Origin: Caulobacter sp. CCH9-E1
GTDB lineage: Bacteria; Pseudomonadota; Alphaproteobacteria; Caulobacterales; Caulobacteraceae
Length of the DNA: 18,420 nucleotides
Direction of reading: 5' to 3'
Assembly (NCBI RefSeq): GCF_001556515.1
Contig: NZ_LSJA01000223.1
Coordinates: 1-18,420 of the forward strand
Position numbers and translations under genes: made by a program. The notes beneath the pieces are model-generated. The model made no database searches, was not told where the DNA came from, and saw nothing but the letters and a program-made list of their open reading frames with translations. The number at the start of each line of letters is the position of its first letter. Position 1 is the stretch's first letter. Below are positions 7,901-13,272 of this stretch, piece by piece.

Positions 7901-8064
7901 ACCTGGAGAAGATCTTCGGCATGAAGAACGCCCCGCAGCTGACCTTCAACGTCACCAACCTGACCAACGAGTCGCTGCGCTCGTACTTCCAGTACGACAA
8001 CGCGACCTTCACCTACTACAAGCCCGGCCGTACGTACGTGCTGGGCCTGCGGATGAGCTTCTAA
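4975..8064 (+). CDS. TonB-dependent outer-membrane receptor (Xanthomonas/Caulobacter type)
   Basis: 1029 residues. A long signal peptide ends around AYAQ (about residue 33), followed by a short linker and the TonB box-like EEIVVTGYR. The plug domain (about residues 60-190) contains FADAIFAEDIGKFPDSNIAE, NRIPGITITR and IRGLGSNFTNVTLNG. The rest is a 22-strand barrel type ending in the typical terminal Phe (VLGLRMSF). Several Cys pairs (such as CSTGC) lie in likely extracellular loops. The start has GGGGGAG four bases upstream. It probably imports oligosaccharides in a TonB/ExbBD-driven way. The shared operators with manD and the xylanase point to (methylglucurono)xylo-oligosaccharides. Substrate is inferred, family is certain. 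A strong terminator follows. Confidence 0.96.
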   Translation: MRTTRQNRSARRLALIGATCLTTLTIGQAAYAQTAQAPAAAEDNSAVEEIVVTGYRKSLAQSTVAKRETTGFADAIFAEDIGKFPDSNIAESFNRIPGITITRDITGEGTNVAIRGLGSNFTNVTLNGASIAVASSGATDAQGTDRSVDLSFFPTDLFTKLTVNKSYSASLLEGGAAGNIDMRSARPFDRPGQHLSMNIQGVKADGAKLGGKGSLIASKTWDNFGVLFGVSGQRLKTDTRGYETIGFTNPNLSAAQCGAATGCNATGGGNWTIPATVPVGAGGGLVAGTVIDRNFLLANNPGATIQQIDNGLLPRLGRPSASYGTRDRINLVGSLEWQPNDDMKFYVDGLYGYKKNDLIREDMMWIVRNGAIIPLNTKYDKADCSTGCTVTQGTYANSQFFLEFRPYIEKTELWGVNPGGEWQITDKLKVEAQANYTKSTFHRESPTFGPVTALGAGATVDYTYNPTGVPTIKSSVDLNNPANFVWNGGRLNMQDEKRWYETKGARGSVTWGDEALSLKFGANYDDISRTIRGYDNSGAWQNATCGNNPSLNLPSPNSGPPCQGLNQPGAAPAGYPTYPGYGTGSTAGQSGTLTYGGSLIPTANLASFLKPGPAGFVTVDWDKVKQATKYDQFHDNTPESGGSNTGASGGYINEKNSSAYTELNGVTQVKDSDLRYNIGIRYVHTKQTIGGRVSLADPRNSLPGGAQLPDGARYPNITNFVYTENTYSKWLPAANIAYDVSENAVARVAVSETMTRPDPAAQLPGVSFGAPSADQATIGNSALKPYFSKNIDLGFEFYTGQEGVIAVNAFRKSLTGFTTNNVVTQPFSALAQYGITYDTLNDTQKTAINSRGGPTQAQVQIQSQINVPNKLTINGLEFQWVQPLDFLTSRFGVEGLGFNANATIVDQTSNGPATAYGVAKYTYNLTGYYEHNGVSLRLSHVYRKGSQSSGANQNGVTQAALFSDDYKQTDFSSSYDLEKIFGMKNAPQLTFNVTNLTNESLRSYFQYDNATFTYYKPGRTYVLGLRMSF

Positions 8065-8129
8065 GCTCGTTGACGATCGGTCCGGACTCCTCTCGGGTCC
8101 GGGCCGCGCTTCCTCCCCTAAGACCATCT

Positions 8130-8159
8130 GGCCCGGCCTCGCGCCGGGCCTTTTCTTTT
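8130..8159 (+). terminator. Intrinsic terminator of the TonB receptor gene
   Basis: The stem GGCCCGGC/GCCGGGCC (8 bp, loop CTCGC) is followed by TTTTCTTTT (8151-8159). It lies 66 bases after the stop codon, a textbook rho-independent terminator. Confidence 0.9.
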
Positions 8160-8269
8160 GGGCGGCGCGCGGCCGGCGTGGACAATCTGTCGCGGCCGCT
8201 CGCGGGCGCCGGCTACCGGAACCTTAACCAGGATCGGGCTACGTCCTTCCGAAAGGAGCGCCCAATCCC

Positions 8270-8404
8270 ATGATCCCCAACCCGCCCCAAGAACTGTTCT
8301 CGGCCTCGCGCCTCGTCTTTTCCCTGGTCGAAGGCCTCGTGGGCATGGTGCTGTCGGCCGCCGTGCCGGTCAGCCTGGTGGTCTTCGCGGTCCTGACCTT
8401 CTAG
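8270..8404 (+). CDS. 44-residue single-helix membrane peptide
   Basis: The ORF encodes 44 residues beginning MIPNPPQELF. The C-terminal two thirds form one hydrophobic segment (roughly residues 15-43, including GMVLSAAVPVSLVVFAVLTF). AAGGAG lies 11 bases before the ATG. It sits between the receptor terminator and the HAD gene, and its stop is 63 bases before the HAD start. The good Shine-Dalgarno sequence, the stop directly after a hydrophobic helix and the lack of an alternative use for the gap argue for a real small protein. No family is recognised. It could be a small inner-membrane regulator or unrelated. Confidence 0.6.
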   Translation: MIPNPPQELFSASRLVFSLVEGLVGMVLSAAVPVSLVVFAVLTF

Positions 8405-8452
8405 CGCGTCCTGGCTGAGGTCGCCTGGCGGGTGCGTCCCGCGTCCGGCGAT

Positions 8453-8460
8453 GCTAAATC
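8453..8460 (+). promoter_or_regulatory. -10 element GCTAAATC for a leaderless HAD gene
   Basis: GCTAAATC fits the Caulobacter -10 form GCTANAWC. It ends 7 bases before the ATG at 8468, so transcription would begin at or next to the start codon. There is no Shine-Dalgarno sequence before that ATG, which fits a leaderless mRNA. The -35 region is poor. Confidence 0.5.
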
Positions 8461-8467
8461 CCTGGCC

Positions 8468-9181
8468 ATGACGAGCATCACCACCGTCGGCGTCGACGCC
8501 GACGACACCCTCTGGCACTGCGAGAGCCTGTTTCGCCTCTCGCACCAGCGCTTTCTGGACCTGCTGTCCGAGCATGGCGACCCCGAGAAGATCGAGGCCC
8601 AGCTGACGGCTGTCGAGAAGCGCAATCTGCGGGTCTATGGCTACGGGGCCAAGGGCTTCACCCTGTCGATGATCGAGACGGCGCTGGAGGTCACCGACGG
8701 CGCGGTCGACACCCGCGTGATCCGCGAGATCCTGGCCGTGGGCCGCGAGATGCTGACCGAGCCGATCGAGCCGCTGCCGGGCGTCGAGAACGCCCTGTCC
8801 GCCCTGTCGGAGCGCTATCGCCTGATCCTGATCACCAAGGGCGACTTGCTGCACCAGGAGCAGAAGCTGGCCTCGTCGGGCCTGGGCGACTACTTCGTGG
8901 CCGTCGAGATCGTGTCGGAGAAGGACGCCACCACCTACCGCCGGGTGTTCGACCGTTACGGCACGGGCGCCGAGCAGGCGGTGATGGCCGGCAACTCGAT
9001 GCGCTCGGACATCCTGCCGGCCCTGGAGGCCGGCTGCTGGGGCGCCTTGATCCCGTACCCGCTGGTCTGGTCGCACGAGGCCGCCGAGGCGCCGGTCGGG
9101 CACGAACGGTATGTTGAGCTGGGCAGCATCAGCGAGCTGCCGGCGTGGGTGGATGGGATTTCAGGAAACCCTCTCTCTTAG
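8468..9181 (+). CDS. HAD-superfamily hydrolase (phosphatase)
   Basis: 237 residues. The HAD motifs are in order: motif I with nucleophile D10 and D12 (VDADDTLWHC), motif II Thr in LILITKGD, motif III Lys in IVSEKD, and motif IV MAGNSMRSDI with acidic metal ligands. A helical cap lies between motifs I and II. It would hydrolyse a small phosphate ester such as a sugar phosphate or nucleotide in the cytoplasm. The substrate is unknown. I chose the ATG at 8468 over the GTG at 8432 because motif I then sits at the usual N-terminal position and the -10 element predicts a leaderless transcript. The C-terminal NPLS and the stop come from the family D repeat. Confidence 0.92.
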   Translation: MTSITTVGVDADDTLWHCESLFRLSHQRFLDLLSEHGDPEKIEAQLTAVEKRNLRVYGYGAKGFTLSMIETALEVTDGAVDTRVIREILAVGREMLTEPIEPLPGVENALSALSERYRLILITKGDLLHQEQKLASSGLGDYFVAVEIVSEKDATTYRRVFDRYGTGAEQAVMAGNSMRSDILPALEAGCWGALIPYPLVWSHEAAEAPVGHERYVELGSISELPAWVDGISGNPLS

Positions 9182-9304
9182 AGAGAGGGAGGGGCCCGCC
9201 GCGCAGCGCTGGGAGGGTGAGAGGTTACAGGGGTGGCCGCTATGCCGGCCCGCCGTCGAACCTCGTAACCTCTCACCCCAACCCTCTCTCTAAGAGAGAG
9301 GGGG
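9168..9304. repeat. Family D dispersed palindrome between convergent genes
   Basis: The outer units at each end (CCCTCTCTCTTAGAGAGAGG) are small hairpins and reverse complements of each other. Inner arms GTGAGAGGTTAC and GTAACCTCTCAC pair perfectly (12 bp). The element fills the whole gap between the HAD and acyltransferase genes and enters both coding regions. Related units lie at 10423-10492 and 10657-10718. It is a likely bidirectional 3'-end structure. Confidence 0.88.
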
Positions 9305-10384
9305 CTTTTCGCGCTTCCCCAGCCCCGCCAGCCAATCCCGCGCCGGGCGCTCGAAGAACACCAGCGACAGATAGGCGATCGGGAACAGGGCCACGACCCA
9401 GAACAGGACCCACAGGCGCATCAGGTCGCCGTTCAGGCTCCACATCCCCAGGCCCACCCAGGCCAGCCCCATCTTCAGGGCGATCGGGTGCAGAAGGTAC
9501 AGGCTGAACGACAGCTGGGCCCACGGCGCCAGCCGCTGGCTGACGCCGCCCTGGACGCCCTTGGCGTCGGCGGCCACGCCCAAGAGGCCGATGGCGTAGA
9601 CGACGAACAGCAGGACGGTCCTCGGCGTCCCCGCCCACGAGGCGACCAGATAGGCGCCTAGCAGCAGCCACATCAGCAGGTTCGGGCGCGGGATCTTCGC
9701 CAGCATGTCGCGCAGCTGGAAGGCCGCCATGCCGATCAGGAAGCCGGGGACCGCCCGCAGAACCCCATAGTCCCAGGTCCACTGGTGGAAGGGCCGGTCG
9801 CCGTGCGGGGTCTGTAGCATCACCACGATCGACAGCAGGGCGACCGCCAGGGTGACCCACGGCCCGCGCGCGGTCAGCAGGAACAGCAGCGGCAGGATCA
9901 GGTACATCCCCATCTCGGCGCTGATGGCCCAGCTGACGAAGTTCCAGGTCTGGGAGTGACACACGCCCCAGGCGTGGATGAAGACGATGTTGGGGACGAT
10001 GCAGGCCACGTCATAGCGGCGCGGATCGCGGTCCTGGATCCAGCCGGCCGCGCCGGCGGCGGCCACGGCGATGAACACCAGCATGGTCGCCCAGTGCAGC
10101 GGCCCCAGCCGCGCCACGCGCTTTTGCAGGAAGTCCCGGTACTTGGCGAAGGTGGTCAGCTTCCCGGTGTAGATCGCCGCCATCACATAGCCGGAGATCA
10201 GGAAGAACAGGTCCACGATCAGGCTAAAGGTCTTGATCGTATCGTCCGCCCACTGCCAGCGGCCGTCCAGGTTGATGAACCGGTTGAAGTGGAACACCAC
10301 GATCATGACGGCCCCGACGATCCGCAGGGCGTCGAGATGCAGCATCTGGTCGGAATCAGGTTTGAGCGGGGGGAGCTTCAGCAT
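9290..10384 (-). CDS. Acyltransferase-3 family integral membrane protein
   Basis: 364 residues with about ten hydrophobic helices, typical of the AT3 (OafA/NolX-like) family that transfers acetyl or other acyl groups to surface sugars across the inner membrane. Family motifs are LDALRIVGAVMIVVFHFNRF near residues 17-37, with the conserved Arg and His, and the SGYVMA segment. The ATG at 10384 is the best start, but no clear Shine-Dalgarno sequence precedes it. An in-frame ATG a few codons later (MLHLDAL) is possible. The last residues, PPLS, and the stop are encoded by the family D repeat. The acceptor is unknown; it may modify a surface polysaccharide. It has no evident link to xylan use. Confidence 0.92.
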   Translation of the reverse strand: MLKLPPLKPDSDQMLHLDALRIVGAVMIVVFHFNRFINLDGRWQWADDTIKTFSLIVDLFFLISGYVMAAIYTGKLTTFAKYRDFLQKRVARLGPLHWATMLVFIAVAAAGAAGWIQDRDPRRYDVACIVPNIVFIHAWGVCHSQTWNFVSWAISAEMGMYLILPLLFLLTARGPWVTLAVALLSIVVMLQTPHGDRPFHQWTWDYGVLRAVPGFLIGMAAFQLRDMLAKIPRPNLLMWLLLGAYLVASWAGTPRTVLLFVVYAIGLLGVAADAKGVQGGVSQRLAPWAQLSFSLYLLHPIALKMGLAWVGLGMWSLNGDLMRLWVLFWVVALFPIAYLSLVFFERPARDWLAGLGKREKPPLS

Positions 10385-10422
10385 GGGGGCAGTGGTGGCA
10401 TGAGACGGGCGGAGCGAACAGA

Positions 10423-10492
10423 CCCCCTCTCTCTTCGAGAGAGGGAGGGGCCCGTCCCGGCGAAAGCCGGGATGGGAGGGTGAGTGGTCAAG
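10423..10492. repeat. Family D palindrome unit, left of the 60-codon ORF
   Basis: It begins with the hairpin CCCTCTCTC-TTC-GAGAGAGGG, continues with GGGGCCC and an inner hairpin CCCGGCGAAAGCCGGG, and ends in GGGTGAGTGGTCAAG. The last part is the reverse complement of the start of the unit at 10657-10718. It lies 39 bases upstream of the acyltransferase start codon. Confidence 0.8.
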
Positions 10493-10670
10493 CCCTCCCC
10501 ATGCGTAACACCGCCAGGATCTCATCCATGGCCCCACCCGGATCGGCCAGCTCGCGCCGGCGAAGCTGACGGGCGATCGCGGTGCGGTTCATTCGGCGAG
10601 CCTGACGCGGCTCGCCCTTGGGGTTCAATCGAAGGAATCCGCGTTTCTTGGCGAGCGCTTGACCACTCAC
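10488..10670 (-). CDS. Short basic hypothetical ORF between inverted family D units
   Basis: An open frame of 60 codons, rich in Arg and Lys in its first half (KKRGFLRLNP, RQARRMNRTAIARQLRRREL) and ending in a helix-like DEILAVLRMG. The GTG start at 10670 and the stop lie inside or against the two inverted repeat units. GGGAGG directly abuts the GTG without the usual spacing. An internal ATG (MNRTAIA) is an alternative start. I do not recognise the family. It could be a genuine small basic protein or a chance ORF in the interior of a repeat element. Confidence 0.35.
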   Translation of the reverse strand: MSGQALAKKRGFLRLNPKGEPRQARRMNRTAIARQLRRRELADPGGAMDEILAVLRMGRA

Positions 10671-10718
10671 CCTCCCATCGCTGCGCGATGGGCCCCTCCC
10701 TCTCTCAAAGAGAGAGGG
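10657..10718. repeat. Family D palindrome unit, right of the 60-codon ORF
   Basis: CTTGACCACTCACCCTCCCA, a short inner hairpin (CATCGCTGCGCGATG), GGGCCCCTCCC and the terminal hairpin CTCTCTC-AAA-GAGAGAG. It is in inverted orientation to the unit at 10423-10492. It lies directly after the stop codon of the GntR gene and could form its mRNA 3' end. Confidence 0.8.
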
Positions 10719-10724
10719 ATTTCT

Positions 10725-11474
10725 TCAGATCGCCACCCGCTTGGCGATCGCGCTCCGCCGCGCGCTGGTCTCCTGCTGGGCCCGTTGCACGGCCTCGGTC
10801 TCGGTGGCGTGGAGCAGGTGGTCGATGACGCGTTCCAGGTGGTCGCGCATGGCCTGGCGGGCGGCGGCGGGGTCGCGGGCCTTGAGGGCCTCGACGACGC
10901 GGCGGTGCTCGACGATGCGGGGCTCCAGGCCCATGCCGCGGGCCCGGGTCAGGATGTTGCGGGCCAGGGGCGAGCGGTTGCGCCAGTCCCACAGGTTCTC
11001 GATCGTGGCGATGATCGCGCCGTTGCCGGTGGCGCGGGCGATGGTCAGGTGGAACTCGCGGTCGGCGTCCTCGCCGCGGATCTCCTCCTCCTCGTGCATC
11101 CGTTGCAGCAGGCTTTCCAGCTCGGCGATCTGCTCGTCGGAGATCGAGGTGGCGGCCAGGGCGGCGGCCTCGCCCTCGAACAGGCGGCGGGCCTCGATCA
11201 GCTCGAAGGCGCCGATCTCGAAGTCGATGTCGCTGGATGGGGCGACGGGCCGCACATTGCCGGTGACGTAGATGCCAAGGCCGTGGCGGGCCTCGATCAT
11301 GCCCAGCATTTCCAGCGCGATCATCGCCTCGCGCAGGGTAGGGCGGGAGACCCCGAACTGTTCGGCCAACTCCCGCTCGGTCGGCAGGCGGTCGCCGATC
11401 TTGTACTGGCCGGCCTCGATGGCCTCGGCCACGGTGTCGGCGATCTTGCGGTAGAGCTTGACGTTGTCTGACAT
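10725..11474 (-). CDS. GntR-family regulator, FadR/FCD subfamily (probable uronate regulator)
   Basis: 249 residues. The N-terminal winged helix-turn-helix (about residues 5-75) contains IGDRLPTERELAEQFGVSRP, TLREAMIALEMLGMIEARHG and the wing GLGIYVTG. The C-terminal FCD ligand-binding domain (about 95-225) has an Asp/His metal-site pattern (DREFHLTIARATGN, VEHRRVVEALK, MRDHLERV). ExuR and UxuR, which sense hexuronates and hexuronate intermediates, belong to this subfamily. It lies downstream of manD on the same strand, with a 222-base gap holding two hairpins. It probably controls the GAGGTCNGACCAC sites before manD and the TonB receptor gene. No clear Shine-Dalgarno sequence precedes the ATG. 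Family is certain; ligand is inferred from context. Confidence 0.94.
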   Translation of the reverse strand: MSDNVKLYRKIADTVAEAIEAGQYKIGDRLPTERELAEQFGVSRPTLREAMIALEMLGMIEARHGLGIYVTGNVRPVAPSSDIDFEIGAFELIEARRLFEGEAAALAATSISDEQIAELESLLQRMHEEEEIRGEDADREFHLTIARATGNGAIIATIENLWDWRNRSPLARNILTRARGMGLEPRIVEHRRVVEALKARDPAAARQAMRDHLERVIDHLLHATETEAVQRAQQETSARRSAIAKRVAI

Positions 11475-11509
11475 GGTCGGCGAAGGGGCCCGAAAGGCGC
11501 TGGCTTGTC

Positions 11510-11560
11510 GAGAGCGTGGCAGCCGAAAGTGTAAGCGGTTTCGGCGGCCGCCACGCTCTC
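11510..11560. other. Two-tier inverted repeat upstream of the GntR gene
   Basis: GAGAGCGTGGC (11510-11520) pairs with GCCACGCTCTC (11550-11560). Inside, GCCGAAA pairs with TTTCGGC. The loop contains TGTAAGCGGTTTCG (11530-11543), which resembles a LacI-type operator at seven of eight fixed positions. It could be an operator region or an mRNA structure in the manD-gntR intergenic space. Confidence 0.45.
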
Positions 11561-11572
11561 AATCACCAGAAT

Positions 11573-11624
11573 TAGAGCCTGTTTATCCACTTGTGATGGT
11601 TCCATCACAAGTGGACAGGCTCTA
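11573..11624. repeat. 52-bp near-perfect palindrome, MITE-like or terminator
   Basis: TAGAGCCTG (11573-11581) pairs with CAGGCTCTA (11616-11624). Inside, TCCACTTGTGATGG (11586-11599) pairs perfectly with CCATCACAAGTGGA (11602-11615) around TT. The only asymmetry is a TTTA bulge at 11582-11585. It lies 73 bases beyond the manD stop. Its base composition is unlike the GC-rich families A-D, and the outer TAGAGCC/GGCTCTA ends look like transposon-type inverted termini. The identity is uncertain. Confidence 0.6.
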
Positions 11625-11696
11625 GGTCTGGTTTCTACCACGGACCACGGCGACGCTTGGCGTGTTTTCTCCTGACAGGCTCCTGACCGTCTCCGA

Positions 11697-12908
11697 TCAC
11701 CAATCGTGCATCGAGCCGTCCAGGCGGCGGGCGAACGGCAGGTAGGCGCGCTTGTAGGGGTACTTGGCGGCCAGGTCCTCGTCGATGTCGACGCCCAGGC
11801 CCGGCGCGTCGCCCGGATGCAGCATGCCGTCCGCGAAGGTGTAGGCGTGCGGGAAGACCGCGTCGGTCTCGGGCGTGTGGCGCATGTACTCTTGGACGCC
11901 GAAGTTGGGGATCGACAGGTCGAAGTGCAGGGCCGCGCCCATGCAGACGGGCGACAGGTCGGTGGCGCCGTGGCAGCCGGTGCGCACGTGGTGCAGGTCG
12001 GCGAAGGCGGCCAGCTTCTTCAGGTGGGTGATCCCGCCGGCGTGGACGGCCGTGGCGCGGATGTAGTCGATCAGCTGCTCCTCGATCAGCTGCTTGCAGT
12101 CCCAGATCGAGTTGAAGATCTCGCCCACGGCCAGCGGCGTGGTGGTGTGCTGGCGGATGATCCGGAAGCTGGCCTGGTTCTCGGCCGGGGTGGCGTCCTC
12201 CATCCAGAACAGGCGGTAGGGCTCCAGATCCTTGCCCAGGCGGCCGGCTTCGATCGGAGTCAGGCGGTGGTGGACATCGTGCAGCAGGTGCAGGTCATCG
12301 CCCAACCGCACGCGCGCGGCCTCGAAGAGAGCGGGGGTGCTGCGCAGATAGCGCTCGGTCGACCAGATGGTCTCCTTGGGCAGGTCGCTGTCGGCCGGCT
12401 CGTAGAACATCTTGTCCTTGGAGACGCCGTAGGTCCCGCTCATGCCCGGCACGCCGGTCTGCAGGCGGATGGCCTTGTAGCCCTGCTCGGCGTAGTGGGC
12501 GGCGTTGTCGAGGGTCTCCTCGATCGTCTCGCCATTGGCGTGGCCATAGACCATCACCCCCGTGCGGCAGGCGCCGCCCAGCAGCTGGTAGACCGGCAGG
12601 CCGGCGATCTTGCCCTTGATGTCCCACAGCGCCATGTCGACCGCCGCGATCGCGGCCATGGTCACCGGACCCCGACGCCAGTAGGCGCCGCGATAGAGGT
12701 ACTGCCAGATGTCCTCGATCTGGTGGGCGTCGCGGCCGATCAGGCAGGGGATGACGTGCTCTGAGAGATAGGCCTCGACCGCCAGCTCGCGGCCGTTCAG
12801 CGTGGCGTCGCCGATGCCGTGGACGCCCTCGTCCGTGATGATCTTCAGCGTGACGAAGTTGCGCCCCGGGCAGGTGACGATGGTCTTGGCGGCGATGATC
12901 TTGGGCAT
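11697..12908 (-). CDS. manD: ManD-type D-mannonate dehydratase (enolase superfamily)
   Basis: 403 residues, the usual ManD length. It dehydrates D-mannonate to 2-keto-3-deoxy-D-gluconate in glucuronate catabolism. Family landmarks are the N-terminal capping domain with [12 protein letters not shown] and the barrel carrying Mg ligands D211 (HDVHHR), the Glu in [12 protein letters not shown] and the Glu in [10 protein letters not shown]213 also lies in HDVHHR, and the expected Arg ([10 protein letters not shown]) and Tyr (MFYEPAD) dyad is present. [10 protein letters not shown] and [16 protein letters not shown] complete the pattern. I chose [10 protein letters not shown] at 12908 by family alignment. 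A TTG at 12989 has a better-spaced GGAGG and would add 27 residues. Some ManD proteins have very low activity, so context matters; here it is supportive. Confidence 0.95.
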   Translation of the reverse strand: MPKIIAAKTIVTCPGRNFVTLKIITDEGVHGIGDATLNGRELAVEAYLSEHVIPCLIGRDAHQIEDIWQYLYRGAYWRRGPVTMAAIAAVDMALWDIKGKIAGLPVYQLLGGACRTGVMVYGHANGETIEETLDNAAHYAEQGYKAIRLQTGVPGMSGTYGVSKDKMFYEPADSDLPKETIWSTERYLRSTPALFEAARVRLGDDLHLLHDVHHRLTPIEAGRLGKDLEPYRLFWMEDATPAENQASFRIIRQHTTTPLAVGEIFNSIWDCKQLIEEQLIDYIRATAVHAGGITHLKKLAAFADLHHVRTGCHGATDLSPVCMGAALHFDLSIPNFGVQEYMRHTPETDAVFPHAYTFADGMLHPGDAPGLGVDIDEDLAAKYPYKRAYLPFARRLDGSMHDW

Positions 12909-13008
12909 GGGGCGCTTCGGCTGGCCGCGAGGGCGTGAAGGGATGGGCCGAAAGCAAGGGGCGCCAGGCGCGAGCGCGCCAGCATCCAAAGACTTCCTCC
13001 CTGGGATA

Positions 13009-13060
13009 TCGATGTACCGGTACCATAAAGGTTGTCAACCCAGTGGTCTGACCTCTAAGA
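13009..13060. promoter_or_regulatory. Divergent promoter and operator region between manD and aguA
   Basis: On the minus strand, GAGGTCAGACCAC (13043-13055) lies four bases before TTGACA (13033-13038). Further downstream is a 10-bp palindrome, GTACCGGTAC (13014-13023), within the -35 to -10 interval of the manD promoter. On the plus strand, TTGTCA (13032-13037) with 17 bases to CTAAGA (13055-13060) forms a possible opposing promoter for the alpha-glucuronidase gene. GGTTGTCAACC (13030-13040) is itself a palindrome, so the two -35 boxes overlap. Promoter strength is unknown; the site identity with the receptor promoter is visible. Confidence 0.55.
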
Positions 13061-13136
13061 CTATGGGGCCCGACCTTCGGCGGCGCGCTTCTGGCGGCGT
13101 TCGTCTGGGTCCGGAACGCTGAGAGCTTCAAATAAG

Positions 13137-13245
13137 CCGACCTTCCCGGCGAATGCCGGGACCCAGATCGTAAGGCTGTGATCGAGCCATGCTTGGCCCA
13201 GCCGAGCTCCGCGACCTGGGCCCCGGCATTCGCCGGGGAAGTCGG
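13137..13245. repeat. Family C dispersed palindrome, copy 2
   Basis: The left arm begins CCGACCTTCCCGGCGAATGC and the right arm ends with the matching reverse complement, GCATTCGCCGGGGAAGTCGG. The interior carries a second pairing, GGGACCCAGATCG with CGACCTGGGCCCC (imperfect). It is related to 4565-4697. It lies 28 bases upstream of the alpha-glucuronidase start codon, within its probable 5' leader. Confidence 0.88.
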
Positions 13246-13272
13246 AGATAAGAGTGTTGTGGGAGTGAAACG

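Noticed and set aside
4900..8127. Minus-strand open frame of 1075 codons across the TonB receptor gene
   Set aside because: It mirrors the receptor gene. High GC at third positions removes stops on the opposite strand, its product is low-complexity (Val/Gly/Arg/Ala/Asp-rich), and it shows no family motif or ribosome binding site.
8432..8467. GTG start for the HAD gene
   Set aside because: It lies upstream of the GCTAAATC -10 element, lacks a ribosome binding site and puts motif I later than usual.
10423..10718. Insertion sequence with a transposase between the inverted family D units
   Set aside because: The interior is only about 165 bases, too short for a transposase, and the 60-codon ORF has no transposase feature.
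11629..11640. TGGTTTCTACCA as another GntR-type operator
   Set aside because: The spacing between half-sites is four bases rather than three, it differs from the two strong sites, and it is not next to a promoter I can recognise.
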